A stretch of DNA of 46,336 bases, taken from positions 1 to 46,336 of IMG/VR virus record IMGVR_UViG_3300047560_000283; one strand, written 5' to 3'. Made by a program: the position numbers and the translations under genes. This stretch comes from a virus. Positions within the stretch are counted from its first letter, which is position 1; every line of letters begins with the position of its first letter. This document shows positions 40,524-46,336 of this stretch, piece by piece. The notes beneath the pieces are model-generated. The model was not told the origin of the DNA, searched no databases, and saw nothing but the letters and a program-made list of their open reading frames with translations.

Positions 40524-42298
40524 TAAAAATTAAGAATTTAACTGTACGTAATTTTATGAGTGTTGGTAATCAAACTCAGGCTATTGGGTTTGATAAAGGA
40601 CATCTAACATTAGTATTAGGCGAAAACTTAGACCTAGGCGGAGATGATAGCGGTGCTCGTAACGGTACTGGTAAAACTACAATCATTAACGGATTGAGTT
40701 ATGCTATTTTTGGAACAGCATTAACAAATATCAAGAAAGATAACCTTATTAACAAAATTAACGGCAAAGGAATGCTTTGTACTGTTAGTTTTGAAAAGGA
40801 CGGTGTTGATTATCACATCGAACGTGGACGCAAACCCAATCTCTTGAAGTTTAGTATCAACGGTCGTGAACAAGAACTTGCTGACTTAGACGAATCACAA
40901 GGTGACAGCAGAGAAACACAAAAAGCAATTGACGAGCTTTTTGGTTTAAGTCACGATATGTTTAAGAACATTGTAGCGTTAAACACTTATACAGAGCCGT
41001 TCCTTTCAATGAAGGCTGCTGATCAACGCACTATTATTGAGCAGTTGTTAGGTATTACTCAGTTATCTGAAAAAGCAGAAGCATTAAAAGAACAAATCAA
41101 AACAACGAAAGAAGCAATTGCTACAGAAAATACAAAGATAGAAACAATTAAAATTTCTAACGAAAAAATTCAACTGAGTATCGATTCTCTAGAACGTAAA
41201 CAACGGTTGTGGTCTGAGCAACACGAAACATCTGTTGCTAATCTAGCAAAGGCTATCGAAAAGCTATTGCATATCAACATCGATGAAGAGATTCTAGCAC
41301 ATCGTGCATTAGACGCTTACAACACAAAACGCAAAGCAATCAACGATGTTAACAATTGGATCTCAAGATGTGAACTAGACGAGGCTAGAGAGCAAAAGTT
41401 AATTGATACACTAAAAGCAGAAATTGCTAGTTTAGAAAATCACACCTGTCATAGTTGTGGTCAAGCATTCCACGACGAGAAACAAGTTGCATTGCTAGAA
41501 AAGAAACGCAAAGAATTACAAGAAACTGCATTACAAGCATTAGCAACAAACACACAGTGGATTGAACATAATGATACCTTGAAAGAATTAGGCGAGTTAG
41601 GTGACATGCCTGTGGTAACCTACGACACATTAGAACAAGCACTCAATCACAAAAACACACTAAGCAGTTTAGAACGTGATTTAGAAATTAAATGTGCAGA
41701 GACTAACCCGTACTTAGAACAAATCGAAGAGCTACGCAATACTGCGGTACAAGATATTAACTGGGATGCAGTTAACGAACTAGTTAAACTCAAAGATCAC
41801 CAGGAGTTTCTGCATAAGCTATTAACAAACAAAGATAGCTTTGTTCGTAAACGCATTATTGACCAGAACTTAGCTTTCCTAAATCAACGATTAACCTACT
41901 ATCTCGATAGGATTGGACTCCCACACATTGTTGAATTTCAAAACGATCTAACTGTTATAATCACGCAGTTAGGGCAAGACCTTGATTTTGATAATTTAAG
42001 CAGGGGTGAGCGTAATAGACTTATTCTTTCAATGAGCTGGGCGTTTAGAGATGTATGGGAAAACTTGTACACTTCAATTAACCTGTTGTTTATCGACGAA
42101 TTAGTCGATAGCGGCATGGACGCAAGCGGTGTTGAATCGAGTATTGCTGTTCTAAAGCGCATGAGCAGAGAACGTGATAAGAACATTTTCCTAATTAGTC
42201 ACCGCGATGATTTAACTAGTCGTGTAAATCACGTACTCAAAGTTATTAAAGAGAACGGATTTACCAGCTATTCTAACGATGTTGAAATTGTAGGATGA
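40520..42298 (+). CDS. gp46: Recombination endonuclease subunit gp46 (SbcC/Rad50-like ATPase)
   Basis: A 592-aa SMC-like ATPase (T4 gp46 is 560 aa). Walker A is GARNGTGKTT near residues 45-54. Long coiled-coil arms flank a zinc hook HTCHSCGQAFH near 308-315 with the CxxC that joins two subunits. The ABC signature LSRGERNRL lies near 492 and Walker B LLFIDELVDSGMD near 521-533, followed by an SHRDD switch. It powers the gp47 nuclease. The ATGA overlap with gp47 ensures equal translation, and another ATGA overlap couples the small basic protein behind it. Confidence 0.95.
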   Translation: MIKIKNLTVRNFMSVGNQTQAIGFDKGHLTLVLGENLDLGGDDSGARNGTGKTTIINGLSYAIFGTALTNIKKDNLINKINGKGMLCTVSFEKDGVDYHIERGRKPNLLKFSINGREQELADLDESQGDSRETQKAIDELFGLSHDMFKNIVALNTYTEPFLSMKAADQRTIIEQLLGITQLSEKAEALKEQIKTTKEAIATENTKIETIKISNEKIQLSIDSLERKQRLWSEQHETSVANLAKAIEKLLHINIDEEILAHRALDAYNTKRKAINDVNNWISRCELDEAREQKLIDTLKAEIASLENHTCHSCGQAFHDEKQVALLEKKRKELQETALQALATNTQWIEHNDTLKELGELGDMPVVTYDTLEQALNHKNTLSSLERDLEIKCAETNPYLEQIEELRNTAVQDINWDAVNELVKLKDHQEFLHKLLTNKDSFVRKRIIDQNLAFLNQRLTYYLDRIGLPHIVEFQNDLTVIITQLGQDLDFDNLSRGERNRLILSMSWAFRDVWENLYTSINLLFIDELVDSGMDASGVESSIAVLKRMSRERDKNIFLISHRDDLTSRVNHVLKVIKENGFTSYSNDVEIVG

Positions 42299-42525
42299 GC
42301 ACAGATAGCCACGATAGAATGATTGCTGCTTTCCAGGAATATTTTAAGTGGCAAACTCAATTTGAATATACAGGCACAGACAACGCAGGCATACAGGCAC
42401 GATATTGGCTTTCGGAAATACGCAACGAGGCAAGCATTAGGCGAGTAGAAATACAGGAAAAAAGGGACATAAGGAAAAAAGCCAGAAATGGTAAGCCGGG
42501 GAGACCACGTAAACTAACTACGTGA
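42295..42525 (+). CDS. Small basic protein with an AT-hook-like tail
   Basis: A 76-aa protein. The N-terminal 50 residues look helical (DRMIAAFQEYFKWQTQFEYTG, ARYWLSEIRNEA). The C-terminus is highly basic and ends in RNGKPGRPRKLTT, whose PGRPRK core matches the AT-hook that inserts in the minor groove of A+T-rich DNA. It overlaps gp46 by 4 bases and is likely co-translated with it, so it may act with the gp46/47 nuclease as a DNA-binding accessory or loader. That role is inference. No other domain is recognised. Confidence 0.7.
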   Translation: MSTDSHDRMIAAFQEYFKWQTQFEYTGTDNAGIQARYWLSEIRNEASIRRVEIQEKRDIRKKARNGKPGRPRKLTT

Positions 42526-42959
42526 TGACGTGGACTTATCAAAATACATTAGTAGAAACCTTACCCGAAGAGTGCGTAGGATTCGTATATTTGATAACCA
42601 ATGTCGTCTCTGGCAAAAAGTATATAGGCAAAAAACTTGCTAAGTTTTCAAAAACCACGTACAAAACCGTGAAATTGAAAAACGGAAACAAGAAAAAGAA
42701 GAAAATTCGTAGTAAAATTGACAGCGACTGGCGCGATTATTATGGCTCTAGTCCAAATTTAACCAAAGACATAGACACATTAGGCAAAGAAAACTTTACA
42801 CGAGAAATACTATATTACTGCACATCCAAGGCGCAATGCTCTTACATAGAAGCCAGAGAACAATTCCATCATAAAGTACTAGAATCAGATGATTGGTACA
42901 ACGGACACATACAAGTTCGTGTACACGGATCACATATTATTAAAAATACGCTACCGTAG
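42525..42959 (+). CDS. GIY-YIG-type nuclease
   Basis: A 144-aa protein with GFVYLITNVVSGKKYIGKK, the paired GIY- and YIG-type strands of this nuclease fold, then DSDWRDYYGSS and FTREILYYCTSKAQCSYIEAREQF. The glutamate in YIEAREQ would be the metal ligand. A very basic insert (KLKNGNKKKKKIRSK) lies between the first and second motifs. Free-standing GIY-YIG enzymes in T4-like phages include Seg homing endonucleases and DNA-degrading nucleases; which kind this is cannot be told. The ATG at 42525 shares a base with the stop of the AT-hook gene (TGATG); a GTG at 42522 is also open. It ends the recombination operon. Confidence 0.8.
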   Translation: MTWTYQNTLVETLPEECVGFVYLITNVVSGKKYIGKKLAKFSKTTYKTVKLKNGNKKKKKIRSKIDSDWRDYYGSSPNLTKDIDTLGKENFTREILYYCTSKAQCSYIEAREQFHHKVLESDDWYNGHIQVRVHGSHIIKNTLP

Positions 42960-43140
42960 GCACACCCTAGGCTCAACAAATCCAGGCAAAATATCGCCAA
43001 AAAAGCCCGCACAGGCGACTATATCGTGCCCAAAATCCGTTCTGATGTGTGACGGTAAGGAATCTCTAGTTGGCGAAGAGTAGCAAATCACTATCCTTAA
43101 CAGGACGACGATCGGATATGCCTTCATAAAACCGGTTTGA

Positions 43141-43458
43141 TTTGTAAGAAAACGTATTTTACAAGGCTAAAAGAAGGGAGAAAAACCCTTAGGCTAGTGC
43201 ATATGTTAGCGTATGTGTATTAGTCCACCGTCAGAAATTAAGACGTAGCTCGTGGTACCGGCTGACCGCCACTGTAATGCTATAACGCTAGGTGTATTGT
43301 GCAACTCACATAATGCTATCTTAACCCGGTACAGGGTTAAGTGTGACTGAACAATCTACATAATACTTAAAACTGCTTCGCAGAAACTATAAATCACTGT
43401 TAAGAAGAAAGAAAATTCGTTGAGCGATAGCGAAAACGAATACGAGCTTTAGCTCGTA
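43141..43458 (+). ncRNA. Candidate structured RNA, unknown class
   Basis: Consecutive inverted repeats read on the plus strand are: TTGTAA/TTACAA (43142-43147 with 43159-43164); CGTC/GACG (43229-43232 with 43242-43245); GTGG..CGG/CCG.CCAC with a CTGA loop (43252-43272); TTAACCC/GGGTTAA with a GGTACA loop (43321-43340); CTGC/GCAG (43373-43383); ATTCGTT/AACGAAT (43415-43421 with 43435-43441); and TACGAGC/GCTCGTA with a TTTA loop (43441-43458). TAATGCTAT occurs twice (near 43275 and 43311). The last stem can compete with AGCTCGT at 43247-43253 for long-range pairing. No known RNA family is recognised. Strand is assumed from the flanking genes. Confidence 0.35.
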
Positions 43459-43463
43459 ACTAC

Positions 43464-43473
43464 AATAAATAAC
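43464..43473 (+). promoter_or_regulatory. T4-type late promoter, plus strand
   Basis: AATAAATAAC contains the ATAAATA core at 43465-43471. The predicted start near 43477 gives a leader of about 18 nt to the ATG at 43495. It follows directly after the TACGAGC hairpin, an arrangement of stem-loop then late promoter that is common in T4. Confidence 0.6.
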
Positions 43474-43494
43474 AAATATATCTTCGAGTTGGAA

Positions 43495-45357
43495 ATGAGA
43501 CTACAACAATTATCATCTAATAGCAAACCCTATCTATATGAAGGCCTTGACTTCTCTAGCAGAAAAACAATGGCTTTATGGGAAAGTGCCGGGTTACAAT
43601 TAAAAGAAGCGGCCCTTACACCTGATCAAATACAAAGTCTATTTCAAGAAATAGAAGCACAATCCACAGCAGCAGGTGGTAATAGAACAGCTTTAGGCAT
43701 GGGTAAAGATGCTATCAGTGCTGTTAACAAAGCCTGGGAAGATCTAAAGACAAAGATTCAAGATAGCGGCCCTATTAAGGCTGTAGATCAAAAATATGAT
43801 GAAGTTGTTGCTAAAATCGAAGCAGGTCTGGGCGGACCTGACAATGCTGTCAACACAGTAATTCAAAAATATCGTGCATTTGCTAAAGCACACCCTATTG
43901 CACAAGGTATAATCTACAGCGCTCTTATTGCTGCTGCTGGTATTAGCGGTGCAGGATTAGGTGGCGCTGCTGTTCTTGGCTTGTTAAAAATGACTGACAA
44001 GCTATTACAAGGTGAAAAATTTAGCTCCGCAGCCTATTCAGGCGCTAAGACAGGAGCAATGGCCTACGGTGCAAGTAAGATTGGCGATATGGTTAAAGGC
44101 AAAATAGCAGATAAAGATGCTTATGATGCCATGGGAGATGCACAGGATCTTAGACAGCAGCTAGGCGGTGCAGATACAGGAGCAATTGAAAAAGGTCTTG
44201 CAGCCGATCAAGCATTCCAGGATAGTATGCTTAACAAATTTCCACCTGACCAGGGATATTCTTTTGCTTCTAACGGCAAAAGTCTACAGGTGCTTGACGC
44301 TACAGGTAGAAAAGTATTCCAGGGTGATATCCCATTGAAAACAATGGACATGAAGACGTTTGCCGATTTAACTAATGCTGGACAAATGGCAACTCCTGGT
44401 ATTAGTAGCGGTGCTGTATCAAGCGATGCAATGGCTGGCGTGGCAGACGCTGCTAAATCTGTTGGACAAGCAGCTACTGATGTTGGATCAACTGTTGATG
44501 CTGCTGCAAACGTGGCGACTAAAGCTGCTGACGCAGCCACTTCGGCACCGTACGGTGCAGGCATGAGTCCAGAATATCTGCAACGTGTTATTGATGCGGG
44601 TGGCAAGAGCGGTGTACGATTTAAAATTAGACCAGAAGATGCACAGGCTGCATTAGACTGGCAAGCACAAAATGGCGGACAAGCGGCTAGTGCCGCAGCA
44701 AATGCCGCTTCGACTGCCGGAAAGGCTGCTGGCTATAGCGCAGATTATCTACAAAAAGTTATTAACGGTGAGTTACCTCGCCCGATGCTCAGCAAAGAAA
44801 AAGCTGCCGAGCTACTAAAAGGAATGTCTAGCGAAAGCATAGCTAAGATTGGCACAGCACTCAGTGAAGGGCAAGTATACCTAGTACTCAACAGAGTATG
44901 CAAACTAAACGATTCGATGTTGTCCGAAGGACGATTAGTCGAAGGGCCAATGGATGCAATCAAGGGCGCTGCGGGCAAAGCAATGAACTGGGCAGCAACT
45001 AAAGGTAAGAATCTTACAACTAAAGTTACCGCTGACAAATTAAATTCTGCTTGGCAGAAAGCTGGAAGTCCTACCGACAGCGAAGAATTAAAAGCATTTT
45101 TAACAAAGCAAGGTGTGGCAGCAAACGTTATCGATGGTGTTTATAAATCGTTAAGTATTGCAGCAGGTCCGGAAAAAGGAAAAGCAGCAGCTGGCGCATC
45201 AATGGACTTTGAACAAGTTAAGAAACTAGTATCGTCACTGCCAACTGATCGAAAGGCAAGATTATTAAAGTATCTAGAAAAAAGTGCAGGCAAGGCAGCA
45301 CCAGCGGCTCCTAGCAGAGATGCAGGTGACGGTCGCATCGAACCAACAATGGCATAA
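43495..45357 (+). CDS. Ala-rich probable internal head protein with protease-type cleavage sites
   Basis: A 620-aa protein of unknown family. The N-terminus MRLQQLSSN leads to YLYE|GLD and LQLKE|AAL, which fit the T4 prohead protease rule (L/I)-x-E before a small residue. Two more, MLSE|G and RLVE|GPMDA, lie near residues 475-485. A hydrophobic Gly/Ala segment near 135-165 (IIYSALIAAAGISGAG) could insert in a membrane. A SxxYLQ(R/K)VI unit occurs twice, near 358 and 418. The C-terminal third (KVTADKLNSAWQKAGSPTDS) is helical. It is transcribed from a late promoter. The open frame begins at a TTG (43489), but the ATG two codons on is preferred. A matured capsid-internal or co-ejected protein is the best guess. 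Confidence 0.6.
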   Translation: MRLQQLSSNSKPYLYEGLDFSSRKTMALWESAGLQLKEAALTPDQIQSLFQEIEAQSTAAGGNRTALGMGKDAISAVNKAWEDLKTKIQDSGPIKAVDQKYDEVVAKIEAGLGGPDNAVNTVIQKYRAFAKAHPIAQGIIYSALIAAAGISGAGLGGAAVLGLLKMTDKLLQGEKFSSAAYSGAKTGAMAYGASKIGDMVKGKIADKDAYDAMGDAQDLRQQLGGADTGAIEKGLAADQAFQDSMLNKFPPDQGYSFASNGKSLQVLDATGRKVFQGDIPLKTMDMKTFADLTNAGQMATPGISSGAVSSDAMAGVADAAKSVGQAATDVGSTVDAAANVATKAADAATSAPYGAGMSPEYLQRVIDAGGKSGVRFKIRPEDAQAALDWQAQNGGQAASAAANAASTAGKAAGYSADYLQKVINGELPRPMLSKEKAAELLKGMSSESIAKIGTALSEGQVYLVLNRVCKLNDSMLSEGRLVEGPMDAIKGAAGKAMNWAATKGKNLTTKVTADKLNSAWQKAGSPTDSEELKAFLTKQGVAANVIDGVYKSLSIAAGPEKGKAAAGASMDFEQVKKLVSSLPTDRKARLLKYLEKSAGKAAPAAPSRDAGDGRIEPTMA

Positions 45358-45366
45358 GGAATCAAA

Positions 45367-46336
45367 ATGAGAATTCAAGAATTATTAGTAGAAAACGAAC
45401 AACTAGACGAAGGACCGTTGAGTGCCATTGGTACTGGACTTGGAAAAGTTGCCGGCGGCGCAGCTAAAGCCGTTGGAGCAGTAGCAGGTGGTGTTGCAGG
45501 ATTAGGCAGCGCATTCAAGAAAGGTTATCAAAGCGGGAAGTCTACTGTTGCAGGAGATGAAGAACCGGCAGCGGATGCAGGAGCAGCACCAGAAGCACCT
45601 GCGGCAGAACCAACAGCGGCTGCGCCAGCACCAGCACCAGCACCCAAGGCAGCACCAAAACCACAATCGGCATTTGGTAGATTAAACACAGCAGCAAACA
45701 GTGGAACAAAGGCACCAGCAGGTGCAGCAGGAGCAGAAGCGCCAACGGCAGAGCCTGCAGGCGCTAATGCATCGCCTGCAATGGGGCAAATGGCTAATCA
45801 GCTAGCCGGTGAAAAACCAAATACAATGGCTAATGCTCCTGTTAGCAAAACAAATACAGCTAAACCGGGTAACCCAAATGCACCGGCACCAGCAGCAGAT
45901 CCTGCGGCAGCAGCAAATCCTAAAGCAGACACTGCATACGCTCAGGCACAGAAAGCAGTTCAAGGACTACCGCCAGAGCAGCAAAAAGAAATTGTAACAA
46001 TGCTACAAGCTGATCCTAAAGTTAAGGCAGCAATGACAGCAAAGCCTGCTGCAAAAGCAGGAGCCAAGGCAGGAGCAGCACCAGCGGCTGAACCAGCAGC
46101 ACCTCAAGAATTTCCAAAGAAAGCTAATGGTTCAACATTAAACTATCATCCAGAGACTGGCGAGAAATTTGCAACGCCAGCTGATGCACAGGCATTCTTA
46201 GATGCAAAATTAAAAGCAGATCCTAACTACGGTCAACCTAAAACAGCAGCGGCTGCACCAGCTAAACCTAAAAACTTTGATGCAAAGACTGGTGAACCAC
46301 TTTCTGACAAAGCCAAAGCAGATGCAGCGTTTGATG
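45367..46336 (+). CDS. Ala/Pro-rich probable internal head protein (partial, 3' end outside)
   Basis: About 323 codons are visible and the frame is open at the window end. The N-terminus MRIQELLVENEQLDEGPLSA resembles the capsid-targeting peptides of T4 internal proteins, with prohead-protease-like sites LLVE|N and QLDE|GP. GTGLGKVAGGAAKAVGAVAG follows, then a long Ala/Pro/Lys linker (residues about 60-250, including PAPAPAPKAAPKP). Two related units near the end (YHPETGEKFATPADAQAFLD and FDAKTGEPLSDKAKADAAFD) suggest tandem repeats continuing beyond the window. An AAGGAA ribosome binding site lies at the end of the preceding gene, 9 bases before the start. A fibrous, disordered linker protein is an alternative reading. 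Confidence 0.65.
   Translation, partial: MRIQELLVENEQLDEGPLSAIGTGLGKVAGGAAKAVGAVAGGVAGLGSAFKKGYQSGKSTVAGDEEPAADAGAAPEAPAAEPTAAAPAPAPAPKAAPKPQSAFGRLNTAANSGTKAPAGAAGAEAPTAEPAGANASPAMGQMANQLAGEKPNTMANAPVSKTNTAKPGNPNAPAPAADPAAAANPKADTAYAQAQKAVQGLPPEQQKEIVTMLQADPKVKAAMTAKPAAKAGAKAGAAPAAEPAAPQEFPKKANGSTLNYHPETGEKFATPADAQAFLDAKLKADPNYGQPKTAAAAPAKPKNFDAKTGEPLSDKAKADAAFD

Larger units (their letters stand above)
42960..43488 (+). other. Non-coding interval of about 530 bases
   Basis: No convincing coding frame is present on either strand. The first 170 bases contain weak hairpins, such as CCGT/ACGG near 43028-43046. The remainder carries a dense series of short stable hairpins, then a late promoter. 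It is by far the longest gene-free stretch of the window, in a genome whose other genes overlap or nearly touch, so it is likely to hold an RNA gene, a replication origin or a long regulatory leader. I see no tRNA cloverleaf. Confidence 0.7.

Noticed and set aside
42889-43083. A 64-codon plus-strand frame at the end of the GIY-YIG gene and into the non-coding interval
   Set aside because: It overlaps the GIY-YIG gene in another frame for most of its first half, lacks a ribosome binding site and shows no protein-like pattern.
43321-43340. TTAACCC/GGGTTAA hairpin as an intrinsic terminator
   Set aside because: No T-run follows the stem on either strand.
42960-43488. Possible tRNA or group I intron in the hairpin-rich interval
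   Set aside because: No acceptor stem, anticodon arm and T-loop combination is found, and no group I P7/P3 core sequences or interrupted gene are seen.
43489-43494. TTG start for the 620-aa protein
   Set aside because: The ATG two codons downstream gives the MRLQ start that parallels MRIQ of the next gene and fits the late leader length better.

Overview
The window is a segment of a tailed, contractile-tail (T4-like) phage genome. The evidence is a run of T4-type baseplate genes (gp48, gp53-like, hub, gp5-like spike, gp25, gp6, then a giant wedge protein), a T4-type late sigma factor (gp55) and the gp47/gp46 recombination nuclease. The A+T-rich composition and the style of the fibre and structural proteins resemble marine T4-like phages, such as those of picocyanobacteria and SAR11. 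No host-derived photosynthesis gene or tRNA is seen here, so the host cannot be named.

Layout. Positions 1-38535 are almost entirely minus-strand and read from right to left. The baseplate block (38535 to 15569) comes first. A small structural protein and four tandem tail-fibre paralogues sharing one N-terminal module follow, then a 303-aa structural protein (to 6443). A modification cassette comes last: a small unknown protein, two GT-A glycosyltransferases with an acidic DxD, an unknown protein, two more glycosyltransferase-like proteins and two tandem radical SAM paralogues, the second cut by the window start. From 38599 the plus strand carries gp55, gp47, gp46, a small basic AT-hook-like protein and a GIY-YIG-type nuclease. 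A roughly 530-base hairpin-rich non-coding stretch follows, then two Ala-rich proteins that look like protease-matured internal head proteins. The last one runs off the window end.

How the parts fit together. gp55 is the expected reader of T4-type late promoters. Matches to the (T/A)ATAAATA element lie just upstream of several structural genes and of the first Ala-rich protein. The better matches predict leaders of about 17-21 nt. By contrast, a sigma70-like promoter sits across the gp55 stop codon in front of gp47, and an extended -10 lies directly in front of gp55. The most notable items are a 4565-aa baseplate protein with an embedded FG-GAP beta-propeller and several CBM5/12-like modules; a perfect 11-bp inverted repeat that could hide a ribosome binding site in read-through RNA but not in RNA started at a late-like promoter in its loop; the structured non-coding stretch after the GIY-YIG gene; T4 prohead-protease-like sites in the two Ala-rich proteins; and the glycosyltransferase/radical SAM cassette next to the tail fibres.
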